The notes below the pieces were generated by a model. That model was not told the origin of the DNA, ran no database searches, and saw only the letters and a program-made list of their open reading frames with translations. A program made the position numbers and the translations under genes. Positions 11,484 to 22,273 of a stretch of DNA of 64,000 bases are shown here, one piece after another. Within the stretch, counting starts at the first letter, position 1; the number at the start of each line of letters is the position of its first letter. This stretch comes from Owenia fusiformis. Its lineage: Eukaryota > Annelida > Polychaeta > Sabellida > Oweniidae. The stretch spans positions 34,616,109-34,680,108 of the forward strand of contig CAIIXF020000002.1 in NCBI GenBank assembly GCA_903813345.2, given 5' to 3'.

Positions 11484-12139
11484 CTGAAAATATAAAATAT
11501 ATTTGAAAATTGTTATTGTAACAACACTAAAATCACCATTGGTATATCCAGCTACCAATAATGGGCTATACATGCCCCCTCCCTCCCAGTCATGCCTTCC
11601 ACCCATTCCCTAGCAAATAGAAAGCGTGTTAGATAATATCTTAAATAAACTATGGGGATTTGGGGGAGTTATATTCATCTTTGACCACATGGTGGGCCAG
11701 GAAACAACAAACAGCACAAAAGGCAAAAGATTAGATTATATGTGGAGTGTGCCGGAAGGCAGGTTTCACTAAAACATATTGCACTATTTTAAATGTCACA
11801 TGCATACATTAAACAATATCAATAAACTCTGTTGTTGATGTCAACAATGATGTATTTTATTTACTCTATGATATCTTACAAACAACCACAGTACATATTA
11901 GTCATTACAGTATGCAATATACAAAACTAAACTACAACTATTCTATCTAACTGCAGCAAAAATCAGAAATACAAGTCAATTGTTGTAAAATACAATTCAT
12001 CAATAAGACAAAGATATCAATGTATGAATAGTACTGCTCTCTGACTTAACTACAATATCACTTCTAACTGATAAGTGTCATTTTTTCAAGTTTGATATTC
12101 AGCCTTTCTATTATTACCAAATATTATACAAATAATTAT

Positions 12140-12255
12140 TAATTTTCAGTGAATACCTGTGTATCTTTCACAAGTGATATTTTATGAAGCCCCAAGGGCT
12201 AGTGGAATATCATCTAGTGAAAGTGTCACAGGTATTGACTGAAAATAGAATTAAG
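12140..12255. repeat. Imperfect foldback around ttttcagtgaatacctgtg
   Basis: The left sequence ttttcagtgaatacctgtg is mirrored by cacaggtattgactgaaaat on the right, with inner arms holding ctttcac and gtgaaag. It is a small palindromic element, possibly of the same family as 7210-7365. Confidence 0.6.
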
Positions 12256-12467
12256 TATTTTATTATTCACTATTGATGTCTAATTAATCATAACAATGTA
12301 CTCCCAGATATATAAAAATCAAAATTACAATGCACAGAGTTGGACTGGTGAGTATCATTTGATATTCTTCGGAAGTCACATGACTTCTGTTGAATATCAC
12401 TTGTTATTTTTTAGTAGTTGAGTGTAAGACATGGATCAATCAGAGAGTGGGGAATATGACAGTGATA

Positions 12468-12938
12468 CTGTAAAACGGGTAATTTTGACACAGGGAAATT
12501 TTAGCGATTTTTCAATTTTAGGGGGTTTTAGCGCGGGAAATTTTAGCGAAATGAAGATTAATCTTTAAAAAATCAAATTAACGAAATGCATTAGAAATTT
12601 TATCAAGCAATATCATTGGTTGTTGAACCGTGTTCAATTAACACCTTTTATCTTTATATTTACTACTAATACTATTTCACTGATGGATGGCTATTTATCC
12701 TTCAGATATTGAAAGAAACATACGATTTAAAAATATTTACCTTTTTCAAATTACAAACCGGAAGTCGAGCACTGAACGAAAAGCTCCTTAAATACTAGTA
12801 TTCATGTAGTTTCCCGGGAATTTGAAAATTTTAGCGACCGATTTATTTTAACCCCGGTTTATTTTAGCGAATTGAATTTTTAGCGAAACTATAGCGCTCG
12901 CTAACAATTACCCCTCGCTAACAATACCCGTTTTACAG
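12468..12938. mobile_element. MITE with TIR ctgtaaaacgggta and putative TA target duplication
   Basis: The left end 12468-12481 (ctgtaaaacgggta) is the reverse complement of 12925-12938 (tacccgttttacag), and both ends are flanked by TA. The 470-bp interior is non-coding and repeats the word attttagcgaa. The TA flank and size fit a Tc1/mariner-type MITE; this assignment is inference. Confidence 0.7.
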
Positions 12939-12949
12939 TATATCAAAAC

Positions 12950-13400
12950 TGTGGGGCCTTTCTCCAGTATGCATCGATTGATAATTAAGAAAAATATAGA
13001 CCGAAGAGCAGGGTTACTATTTTCGAATACACCCCGCAGGGCTTGGCACAAACGTTTTCTGTACGCCGAACGACCGAAGGGAATGAGGTGTTTCAACGTT
13101 TTTGTGCCTAGCCCTAAGGGGTGTATTCGAAAATAGTAGCCCTGCTCTGAGGTCTATATTACGATTCAAACATAAAACCTCACCAGAATATTGCAAAATC
13201 GTCAATTTCGATGTTCATTTCCACTTCCGGTTGAGGTTTTGCACTGAAAGAAACACTTAGTTCAGAGTCAGGGCATTGATCTTGAATATGCCCCGGGTGA
13301 AACATTGACTTTTTTCACAGTTTATAGAAGGCGTGAATTAAGATTAAATGATTTTTAGAATGATTGAGGCAATTGTTACACTTGTATTTCTTCTTCTCTT
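12950..13400 (-). pseudogene. Zinc-finger relics broken by a foldback insertion
   Basis: At 12955-12990 the minus strand reads as an H-T-G-E-R-P-like finger linker, and near 13330-13400 a finger start (E-C-N-N-C-L) can be made out. Between them lies the inverted repeat at 12993-13160. I see no intact finger, acceptor or continuous frame, so this looks like a dead exon copy. Confidence 0.45.
12993..13160. repeat. Long-arm inverted repeat (~60-bp arms)
   Basis: The left arm from aatatagaccgaagagcagg and the right arm ending ctgctctgaggtctatatt are reverse complements with a few mismatches, including the word ctattttcgaatacacccc. It is a foldback or cruciform candidate inside a zinc-finger relic. 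Confidence 0.8.
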
Positions 13401-13779
13401 TCTTTCTTTGCTTAATTCTTACTTCCTTCATCAAAATTCCAACTTTATACTCTCATTATTTCATTTTAAAGCTTATTTGACAATAATTGTGAAAAGGGAT
13501 ACACTCAATAACTTTGATATAGGATCAGATATCTTAAATAACTTCAATACAATTGTAAAATGTTTTAAATCCTTTTTCAATTATTGTATTTGATTGTATG
13601 TGACATGTTATAAAATTGGAATAACCTTAAACTTAGATATCTTCATTAACTTTGATATTTGATCAGATATCTTCAATATCTTTTATCTGATATCTCTACT
13701 TTTTCACAAATAGGTTGTAAAGTGAAGAAAACTACACTTCTTTCTAAAGGTTGCTAAAACTTCTTTTTAATTGTTTTGC

Positions 13780-14300
13780 ATGTATCTCATTTTAAGACAT
13801 TTTTGGAATTGTAAAGTGAACAAACTAAGTTTTTTTGTAAACATTGGTTCAAACTTTAGGTATTTTTTTCTATTTTCTGTCATCTTAAATATTGACCTGT
13901 CTATAATAAGTTCCCTTGTCAACTGCCTTAGAATAGTTCCTTGGTCAATAAATGACTAGTCAACTGGCTTATGAACTGATCGTTTGTGTCTATCTAAGTT
14001 ATGTTTCAATCGGAATGTCTTAAAGCAAATAGGGCAGATGAATGACTTCTCTCCAGTATGGATCCCTCGATGATATTCTAAGTGGTGTGGCTTTTTGAAT
14101 GATTTCAGACAAATGTTACATTTGTGTTTTCTTGCTGCATCCTGGTCAAATGGGGATGATTTGTTTTTAAACTGAATATTTCCACCACCAGTTGGAATCC
14201 AATTGAAAGTGTTAACTGGAAATAGAAAATATATTTGAAAATGTTACAAATGCATAAAATATAGTAAAATGGATTAACAGCATTTTTTGGTGAACTGACA
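13780..14300. repeat. Segmental duplication, copy 1 (partner 18745-19260)
   Basis: The non-coding tail from tgtatctcattttaagacat through gactagtcaactg, the finger exon and part of its upstream intron match 18745-19260 with few differences. Both copies keep identical exon length. It is a recent intralocus duplication of a terminal exon with its 3' UTR and acceptor. Confidence 0.88.
13956..14215 (-). CDS. Alternative C-terminal exon: 2 C2H2 zinc fingers (twin of 19181)
   Basis: The acceptor atattttctatttccag precedes 14215; phase-1 entry gives V-N-T-F-N-W-I-P-T-G-G-G-N-I-Q-F. Two fingers (C-N-I-C-L-K-S-F-K-K-P-H-H-L and C-P-I-C-F-K-T-F-R-L-K-H-N-L) are joined by TGEKSFIC and end H-K-P-V-D-stop at 13958-13956. 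It lacks an internal Met. It is 260 nt, the same as its twin at 19181-18922; the proteins differ at a handful of positions (for example H versus Q in the first finger helix), so the two could differ in DNA preference. Confidence 0.86.
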
Positions 14301-15099
14301 ACTGGGATAACAGCCCATTATAATTGAACCATAATTTTCTCCAATTTCATTACAGGAAATTCTGATATCCCTCACTTGCAAGATCATTTAAATATTTAAC
14401 ATGTACAATTCTAATATGGAAACTCATAAATTACAGAATTTCCCATTTTTGTGGAACAACTAACATAAAAAGTATTTTTTGCTTGCACATTATATAAGTG
14501 TGAATTATCTCTTATTATATTATTACACATCTTGACAATGTTTCATGTAGATGGCCTATCAACATTTTTTTCTTTGATGCTTTCATTTGTATTTATTAGG
14601 TAAATGCAATCGGTGTTACCACATTTAAAATGAAGTAGATAGATTGGATAATATTTTTATGTGAGCTGAGACACGCCTAACCATGGACAATGTTATGTTC
14701 AGTGCCAAAATATACCGTCATATACTTTAGTTGTACAGTTTCACTATAAACTGATTTGAAGCAAAAACTATGTGTATCTCCAAATGGATAAACCAAACCA
14801 AACCAAACCGACTGCACATAATTGCTTTTTCCTATTCTCAGTAGAGTTCGACATTTTTTTAAATTTATTGTTTCAAATTTTTTTCTCTTTTTTCAAAACA
14901 TTTTTCATTCAAAATTGTTTTCATTTTTTATTTTCAATTACCTGAAGTGGGAAGACATGCCAAGGAGCGGGAGATATGGCAGGAGATATGGAGGCTCTGG
15001 ATATGGAATTCTTCAACTTTTCTGCCAAATAGAGATAATATTTTTAATGATCTTCAATGATATGGAGAATGGAGTAAAATCCCCCTCAATGTTAATCAG
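14216..15099. other. Intronic spacer, nothing recognised
   Basis: AT-rich sequence with a short aaccaaaccaaaccaaacc run near 14790. No finger motif or other gene was seen. Confidence 0.4.
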
Positions 15100-15389
15100 A
15101 GTTTCTAATGAGACACATTGCCATGTATTGCCTTCAGATGTTGTTTCAGATGTAGTTTCAATGCAATCATTTCCCCGCATTGTCTACACTGGTGGTTTTC
15201 TCTCTAGTATGGATCTTCGAATGTCTCTATATATTGTGGTAAACTGAACCGTTTGTGGCAATAATTACACATATTTGATTGCATTGATAATAAATGATTT
15301 TCAAGTTGCTTTTTGCAGTATGGAGCATTCTATGTTCTGCAAGGTGACTGGAATTTTTGATTGATTCCAGGCAAATATTACATTCAAAA
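15100..15389 (-). pseudogene. Decayed C2H2 finger array, downstream half
   Basis: The minus strand contains one recognisable finger (R-F-E-C-N-I-C-L-E-S-I-K-N-S-S-H-L-A-E-H-R-M-L-H) followed by fragments of the six-finger exon pattern interrupted by stops and frameshifts. Together with 16349-16917 it forms one old multi-finger exon cut in two by the MITE at 15399-16339. Confidence 0.75.
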
Positions 15390-15398
15390 CGCACATTG

Positions 15399-16339
15399 CC
15401 GGTAGACTGTAAATCTAGTAAATCTAGTAAAACTAGTAAAATCTTGTAAAAACTTGAATATTCAATGTCTAGGATATAAGTGCAAATGTCGAAAAAGCAC
15501 CGAAAATGCCTTTGTATGAATGAAATGAACATGTAGAAAAAATTCTACCTTTTATTTCATTATATTTAGTTACAAAACAACTATATGTTAGTACTGGATA
15601 ACAAAATGGTTATCAAATGGTACACCCATTTTATCATCATACACAACCCACCCAAGAAGCATGCTCTATTAACAAATTAAGCCACACATTTAAGGACTGG
15701 GGGGACAATGCGTACCATCTAAATGACACAGGCTTGTTTTTCCCTCACAAAATGTTATAATGCTTAGTCTATCAGATAATTTAGTTATTGCTTATTTTTT
15801 GGCGATGCTGTTCAATTGACAATATTTGTAGAAGTTCCAATGTTAGAGGAATGGATAAATGGCAATTTCAAAATTGATTTTTGCCAACCCCCCAAAATAA
15901 TAAAAACAATCAAATGCTGTAGTAAGGGGAAGAGTGAGACAACTTACTGATTGATCTATTTGCTTTACCTATACATAAAGTATAGTATGACATTTCTATA
16001 ATGCTTTCCATTTACGTTTTGATGATGATATGTTCCTTGTATTCCTTGTAATTAATAGTTAAAAGCCATATCATATCAGCCCCTTAAACATTCTTTTTTA
16101 TTATAATATTTCACAATTTTGTTAAAAAAATTGTTTACTGATTATTTGGTGAAAGGAATGACTCTGAATTTTAATGCAGAGAAGGTATTTTTCTAATGCT
16201 GTAAAAGGAATCATAATCACCAGTACTCTTCATAGAGACTGACATTGACATCAAATGAATGGTCCCTAAAAAGTTTACAAGATTTTACTAGATTTTACTA
16301 GATTTACTAGATTTAGATTTACTAGATTTACAGTCTACC
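15399..16339. mobile_element. Non-autonomous TIR transposon with 9-bp target duplication
   Basis: The ends are ggtagactgtaaatctagta and its complement tactagatttacagtctacc. The flanks carry an exact 9-bp direct repeat cacattgcc (15390-15398 and 16340-16348). Length 941 bp, no coding capacity. Subterminal repeats of ctagtaaa lie inside both ends. A 9-bp duplication is typical of Mutator-like (MULE) elements and also found with Merlin; the superfamily is inferred. It is inserted in a zinc finger of a decayed exon. Confidence 0.85.
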
Positions 16340-16348
16340 CACATTGCC

Positions 16349-16917
16349 TGGTGGTTTTTTCTCCAGTATGGATCATCGCATGTCTCTCATATATTGTGGC
16401 AAATTGAACCGTTTGTGGCAGTTATCACACTATTGATCGTTTATATTTGAATGCATTGATAATCTTTAAGACCTTCATGATTTGGGACATTGAGCACAAT
16501 GATATGGTCTCTCACCAGGATGGATCATTCTATGTTCTGCAAGGTGACTGGAGTTTTTGAATGATTTCAGGCCAACAATACATTCAAAACACAAACTGCT
16601 ATGCACTATTTTTGAATGATTTTTCAGCTGGTGATTCAATGCAAACGTTTCCCCACATTATCCAAATGGATGGTTTTGCTCTCCAGTATGAATCAATGAG
16701 TGTCTCTAAATGTTGTGGCAAACTGAACTGTTTGTGGCAATAATCACACATATGATCCTTTATATTTGAATGCACAATTTTCAAATGTTTTTTAGCTGGT
16801 GATTTAATGCAAATATTTCCCTGCATTGTCCACACTGGTGGTATTCTCTCTAGTATGGATCTTCAAATGTCTCCCTGAATATTGAGGCAAACTGAACTGT
16901 TTGGGGCAGTAATCACA
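16349..16917 (-). pseudogene. Decayed C2H2 finger array, upstream half
   Basis: Continuous with the 3' end of the exon 17519-16918. The minus strand holds several degraded copies of the finger unit HTGE, CGQCGETF, K-D-H-M-C-D-Y-C-H-K-Q-F with stops and deletions. It is probably former coding sequence that fell outside the frame once the stop at 16918 arose. Confidence 0.7.
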
Positions 16918-17519
16918 CTATTGATCCTTTATATTTGAATGGACTGATAATACATGCTTTTTCAAGTTGCTTTTTGACCTACATGATTTGGGACAATGAG
17001 CACAATGATATGGTCTCTCGCCAGTATGGATCATTCTATGTTCTGCAAGGTGACTGGAGCTTTTGAATGATTTCGGGCAAACATTACATTCAAAACGCGC
17101 ACTGCTATGCACTATTTTCAAATGATTTTTCAGCTGGTGATTCAATGCAAATGTTTCCCCACATTGTCCACACAGATGGTTTTTCTCTCCAGTATGAATC
17201 TTTGAGTGTCTCTCTAAATCTTGTGGCGAACTGAACTGTTTGTGGCAAAAATCACACATATGATCCTTTATATTTGAATGCACTGCTAATACATGCTTTT
17301 TCAAGTTGCTTTTTGACCTGCATGATTTGGGACATTGAGCACAATGATATGGTCTCTCCCCAGTATGGATCATTCTATGTTCTGCAAGGTGACTGGAGAC
17401 TTTGAATGATTTCAGGCAAACGTTACATTCAAAAGGCCTTTCTGCACTTTTCTTAAATGATTTCAGCAAATCTTCATGAGAATTCTTAGTCTGAGGAAGC
17501 AGCCAATATGAACCATCAA
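16918..17519 (-). CDS. Alternative C-terminal exon: 6 C2H2 zinc fingers, truncated
   Basis: The acceptor tatactttttttttgttttcag precedes 17519; phase-1 entry gives V-D-G-S-Y-W-L-L-P-Q-T-K-N. Six fingers follow: C-N-V-C-L-K-S-F, C-A-Q-C-P-K-S-C, C-D-F-C-H-K-Q-F, C-G-Q-C-G-E-T-F, C-N-V-C-P-K-S-F, C-A-H-C-P-K-S-C. Fingers 5-6 repeat fingers 1-2, so the exon grew by duplicating a four-finger module. It ends S-N-I-K-D-Q-stop exactly where the paralogous exon at 21061 continues into another finger. Length 602, in frame. Confidence 0.86.
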
Positions 17520-17795
17520 CTGAAAACAAAAAAAAAGTATACTTGAAAATTGTTAAAAATAACACCTAAATTTATATATGGGAGAAGGGAGTAATAATCA
17601 TTTTCAGACATTGAATTTGAAATTATGGAGTGAACAAACCATGCTTTTTGTAAACATTGCTTCAAACTTTATTTATTTTTTATTTTGTCTCCACAAATAC
17701 AATATACATGGGTATAGCTAAAATCTACATTATAAAATGATAATACTATGAAACTACTATAATATAAAAATAAGTATATCTATAATAAATGAAAT

Positions 17796-17910
17796 AAACA
17801 CGAGCACACGCGTCTCGAATTCGCAACCTCGTGGTTACGCCGCCCAATCGCCTAGCCTGAATGTGCCGGTGCTCGAGCCCTCTCGGCCAATTCGACAACT
17901 GTCTTATGGA
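17796..17910 (-). mobile_element. tRNA-derived SINE head (Leu/Ser-like), candidate
   Basis: The minus strand reads gttgtcgaattggccgagag, with a Pol III A-box-like tggccgagagg, and further on ggttgcgaattcgagac, which resembles a B box with one inserted base. GC content is far higher than the surroundings. The pattern fits a tRNA-Leu/Ser-derived SINE inserted in zinc-finger relic sequence. The cloverleaf was not folded. Confidence 0.5.
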
Positions 17911-17930
17911 ACAGTTTCTCACCAGCATGG

Positions 17931-18125
17931 ATCATTCTGTTCTTCAAGGTAACTGGGGTTTCTGAATGATTTCAACCAAATATTACATTCAAAATGCTCA
18001 CTGCTATGTACTTTTTTCAGATGGTCACTTAGTTTGTCCAGACTGGTGTTTTTCTCTCTATTATGGATCTTCAAATGTCTCTACAAAGATCGTGGCAAAT
18101 TAAACTGTTTGTGGCAGTAATGACA
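17931..18125 (-). pseudogene. Decayed fingers downstream of exon 18388-18126
   Basis: The minus strand has recognisable fragments of the four-finger module (finger start with C-N-I, HTGE-like linker, C-H-K-Q-F-N-L-P) with frameshifts, directly following the stop at 18126. It is the lost part of a once longer finger exon, now 3' UTR or intron. Confidence 0.7.
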
Positions 18126-18388
18126 CTAATGATCCTTTGTATTTGAATGTGTTGATATCAAATGCTTTTTCAAATTGCTCTTTGTCCTAAATGATTTGGG
18201 ACAATGACCACAATTATATGGTTTCTCGCCAGTGTGAATCATTCTATGATCACCAAGATGACAGGACTTTTTGAAAGATCTCAGGCAAATGTTACATTGA
18301 AAACGCCTTTCTGCACTTTTCTTAAATGATTTCAGCATATCTTCTTGAGAATTCTTTGTCTGAGGAAACGTCTGATTTGATCCATCAA
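18126..18388 (-). CDS. Alternative C-terminal exon: 2 C2H2 zinc fingers, truncated
   Basis: The acceptor cactttttgttttcag precedes 18388; phase-1 entry gives V-D-G-S-N-Q-T-F-P-Q-T-K-N. Two fingers (C-N-I-C-L-R-S-F-K-K-S-C-H-L and C-G-H-C-P-K-S-F-R-T-K-S-N-L) are joined by TGEKPYNC and end in S-N-T-K-D-H-stop. The stop falls at the same linker position as in the exon at 17519. Length 263, in frame. Confidence 0.86.
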
Positions 18389-18744
18389 CTGAAAACAAAA
18401 AGTGTATTTGAAAATGTGTTATAAAATAACACCTTGAATTTAATATGGGACAAGGGAGTAATGTTCATTTTTTCCATTGGGATGGGCCAGTAAGAATCAA
18501 ACAACATAAACGTGTTATTGCAAACGATAATAAAAATTCTAATAAATTGATGAAAATTAAATCATGAACTCATATGATATGTATAGGTTAGATTGGATTT
18601 TGCAAGCATTGAATCATAATCTGCTTATGTATGCAGATTATATGTGCTGTGTGTGAGCCAGATTCACTCGATTTTATTGGCTTTTTGGCCTATTGGAAGT
18701 TTCTGTATCCTTTATATTCATTCATTTCCTTATTTAATCAGATA

Positions 18745-19260
18745 CATGTATCTCATTTTAAGACATTTTTGGAATTGTAAAGTGAACAAACTAAGTTTTT
18801 TTGTAAACATTGGTTCAAACTTTAGGTATTTTTTTCTATTTTCTGTCATCTTAAATATTGACCTGTCTATAATAAGTTCCCTTGTCAACTGCCTTAGAAT
18901 AGTTCCTTGGTCAAAAAATGACTAGTCAACTGTCTTATGAACTGATCTTTTGTGTCTATCTAAGTTATGTTTCAATCGGAATGTCTTAAAGCAAATAGGG
19001 CAGATGAATGACTTCTCTCCAGTATGGATCCCTCTATGGTATTCCAAGTGTTGTGGCTTTTTGAATGATTTTAGACAAATGTTACATTTGTGTTTCCTTG
19101 CTGCATCCATGTCAAATGGGGATGATTTGTTTTTAAACTGAATTTTTCCACCACCAGTTGGAATCCAATTGAATGTGTTAACTGGAAATAAAAATAAATA
19201 TTTGAAATATTTGAAAATATAACAGATGCATGAAACACAATAAAATGGATTCTCAACTTT
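18745..19260. repeat. Segmental duplication, copy 2 (partner 13780-14300)
   Basis: Near-identical to 13780-14300 across the 3' flank, the finger exon and the start of the upstream intron. The two copies are about 5 kb apart in direct orientation. Confidence 0.88.
18922..19181 (-). CDS. Alternative C-terminal exon: 2 C2H2 zinc fingers (twin of 14215)
   Basis: The acceptor tttatttttatttccag precedes 19181; phase-1 entry gives V-N-T-F-N-W-I-P-T-G-G-G-K-I-Q-F. Two fingers joined by TGEKSFIC end H-K-T-V-D-stop (18924-18922). Length 260. It is the duplicate of the exon at 14215. Both copies keep open frames and a strong acceptor, so both are probably functional. Confidence 0.87.
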
Positions 19261-19579
19261 TTGTGACTGACTTATTACTGATTCATGTAGCAACATCTTG
19301 TTAACAACACTGCTATAACTGGGCCAACATACCAGCATGATAGATTTTAATATAATTTCAATTAAAAGAATTTCTTACAAAACAGACAAAATGTCAAAAA
19401 CAACCAGTAAATTTGGGAGATTTTACATATAATATCTAAATGATGATTCTGTGAACTACATGCTTGTAATCTACCGTATTGAAACCCCAGAATTATTAAA
19501 TATAAATAGAATAACAAAACAGGTTCTTCTGGCTTGGTCATACTCAAATGTAATAAATATAATTTTATATGTACTATTA

Positions 19580-19640
19580 TTACATTACGCACATCTTCAA
19601 TGATTTCAGACAACATAACATTTGTATTTCTTATAAACAT
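19580..19640 (-). pseudogene. Single-finger relic
   Basis: The minus strand carries a degraded finger start in which the expected cysteine pair is damaged (N-T-N-V-M-L-S-E-I-I-E-D-V in place of a C-N-I-C-L-K-S-F-like motif). It was probably the start of an old terminal exon. Confidence 0.35.
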
Positions 19641-19660
19641 TTTTCTAATTGTATGGTAAT

Positions 19661-20115
19661 GGTATTTCAAGACTGAGAAGAAATGAATGTTTATATACAG
19701 GGAATCTAACATAATATATATTATCATGATATTTCAAGACTGAGAAGAAATGAATGTTTATATACAGTGAATGTAACATAATATATATTATCATATTTCA
19801 AGACTGAGAAGAAATGAATGTTTATATACAGGGAATCTAACATAATATATATTATCATGGTATTTCAAGACTGAGAAGAAATGAATGTTTATATACAGTG
19901 AATGTAACATAATATATATTATCATATTTCAAGACTGAGAAGAAATGAATGTTTATATACAGGGAATCTAACATAATATATATTATCATGGTATTTCAAG
20001 ACTGAGAAGAAATGAATGTTTATATACAGTGAATGTAACATAATATATATTATCATATTTCAAGACTGAGAAGAAATGAAAGTTTTTATACAGTGAATCT
20101 TATATTATCATGGTA
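19661..20115. repeat. Dimeric tandem repeat (67 + 64 bp, 131-bp higher-order unit)
   Basis: The word tttcaagactgag recurs at about 19665, 19732, 19796, 19863 and 19927, giving alternating spacings of 67 and 64 bp. Alternate copies carry cagggaatct or cagtgaatgt, so the array expanded as a two-unit block. It sits in the intron between the exons at 21061 and 19181. Confidence 0.9.
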
Positions 20116-20249
20116 TTTTAAGACTGAGAAGAAATGGAATGTTAATACACAGGGAATCTAACATAATATATGAATCTTTATATACACTTTTAAGTTTAAA
20201 TGATCTCCATTGTCAATGTTTTAATGGGGACATCAGAGTGGAATGTTTC

Positions 20250-21061
20250 TTACATCAATGTTTCATTCTCATAGTTAACATTTTCATGTGCTTTCAAATG
20301 TTTTTTCAGCTGGTGATTTAAAGTAAACATTTTCCCACATTGTCCACACTTTAGGTTCTTCTCTTTATTATGAACCTTTAAATGTCTTTCCAAAGACTGT
20401 GCAAGACTGAATTGTTTATAGCAGAATTCACAAATATGTTCCTTTATATTTGAATGTGCTGATATTAAGTGCACTTTCAATGTGTTCTTTGCCCTAAACG
20501 ACCTGGGACATTGATCACAATTAAATGGTTTTTCTCCAGTGTGTATCATTTTATGATCCTTGAGGTGACAAGACTTTTTGAATAATTTCTGACAAATATT
20601 ACATTCAAAACGCACACAGCCGTGCACTACTTTCAAATGTTGTTTCAGCTGGTGACTAAATGCAAAACTTTCCCCACATTCCTCACACTCGTGGTTTTTG
20701 TCTCCAGTATGGAACTCGTTATCTTTCTCTTTAATATGTTTCTCCAAATGTCTCTCTAAAGCCTGTGGGAGGTTAAACTTTTTGTTGCAAAAATCACATA
20801 CATGCTCCTTTGTATTTTGATGTACTGATATAATATGCACTTTCACATTGTTTTTTGTCCTAAAGGATCTGGGACAATAATCACAATTGAATGGTTTCTC
20901 TCCAGTATGGATCATTCTATGGCCGCTAAGGTGACTGGGTTTTTTGAATGATTTCAGGCAAATATTACATTCAAATGGCCTTTCTGCACTTTTTTTAAAT
21001 GATTTTTTCAAATTTTCTTGAGAATCCTGAGTCTGAGGCAGCGTCCAATTTGATTGATTAT
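20250..21061 (-). CDS. Alternative C-terminal exon: 8 C2H2 zinc fingers
   Basis: The acceptor tatactttttattatttattttcag precedes 21061; phase-1 entry gives D-N-Q-S-N-W-T-L-P-Q-T. Eight fingers form two copies of a four-finger module: C-N-I-C, C-D-Y-C, C-D-F-C, C-E-E-C, then C-N-I-C, C-D-Q-C, C-E-F-C, C-G-Q-C. A charged linker (H-I-K-E-K-D-N-E-F) separates fingers 3 and 4. Length 812 (271 codons with the donated base). It is the intact form of the module that is truncated in the exons at 17519 and 18388. Confidence 0.9.
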
Positions 21062-22007
21062 CTGAAAATAAATAATAAAAAGTATATTTGAAAAGTATTA
21101 TAATTATAAAAAACACCTTGAATTACATATGGGTAATGGGTGTCATCTTCATTTTTACCATTAGGGAGAGTCAGAAACAAACAAACAAACAAACAAACAA
21201 CACAAAAGGTTCTTGTAATAAAGTTGATTTAATAATTATCAATGATTTGATAATCACATGATATGTGTTGGTTAGCTCGGCTTTTATCACTGAATCAATA
21301 TCTGCACAAATAAAATGCAGATTATTCGTGGAATATGTGTGCCAGTTTCACTATCACACATGCCACATAAATAAATTACATGATATCAAGATATAACTAG
21401 CTTGAAACAATATAAAAATCACAAGCCTGTTTCAGATGTGAACAAGAATGTATTTCATTAAATCTGCTGTTCATATCAGTCCTTATACTGTAAAAACCAT
21501 AAAACTAAACAACATATATAAGCAAAAAGAAGTAAATTGTTGAGATAAAATATATGAATGTGATATACAATATTTCTTGTATAATAATTGTGCTCTCTAT
21601 CTTTCTTATTGAATTTTTCATGTGCTCTCAATCTTTCTCATTGAATTTTTCGATCTTTCTAGAAATTGAATTTATCAATGTTCCTATGTGAATTTTTCAA
21701 TTTTTCTAATTGAATTCAGTATGCTGTTCAATTTTCTAACTTTGAAAGCTATTCAAAGTTTTTTTCAAATATTCCCAACTGTACGTGCCAATTCAAAGGT
21801 TTGCTGATTGATGTTATATTTGCGAACAGTCTATAGATCAGACCTTGTAAATAAAGCAAGTTAGGTTCTTTGTTATTTAGATTATTATAATACAGATACA
21901 AGTCTTCATACCCCCGTCCCCCCAAAGGAGTACAAGGTGTCACATAATGGTATTTCTTTCTCCCTTCACTAAATCTAATAATTCAGATTTACCATCAATC
22001 ATCAAGC
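21062..22007. other. Intronic spacer, nothing recognised
   Basis: AT-rich, with an (acaa)n run near 21180-21200. A short repetitive stretch around ttgaatttttcaatctttct lies at 21600-21740. No exon was seen. Confidence 0.4.
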
Positions 22008-22273
22008 CTAATTTTGTTTCTTGCTCATTCTATGGGTTTTGTAGTGTCTATCCCGATGATGTTTCCGTGAAAATCTTTTAGAGCAAATATCACAGCTGTA
22101 TGGTCTCTCTCCAGTATGCATCCTTCGGTGATAATTAAGATGAGATGATTTTTTGAATGATTTCAGACAAATGTTACATTCATATTTCCTCTCCACATTT
22201 TTCTTGAATGATTTACTGTTTTGAGTAACTAGAATTTGCTCCCCATTGGCCAGCTTCACATGATAAATTGGAT
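22008..22273 (-). CDS. Alternative C-terminal exon: 2 C2H2 zinc fingers
   Basis: The acceptor gttcatttttgttttcag precedes 22273; phase-1 entry gives D-P-I-Y-H-V-K-L-A-N-G-E-Q-I-L-V-T. Two fingers (C-N-I-C-L-K-S-F-K-K-S-S-H-L and C-D-I-C-S-K-R-F-S-R-K-H-H-R) are joined by TGERPYSC; the tail is basic. The linker is of the LANGEQ/LADGQQ type seen at 4698 and 3297, although those lie more than 17 kb away, so this subfamily is dispersed. Confidence 0.87.

Noticed and set aside
19362-19727. 121-residue minus frame as a gene
   Set aside because: Spans a tandem repeat and a damaged finger relic; composition looks like AT-rich chance.
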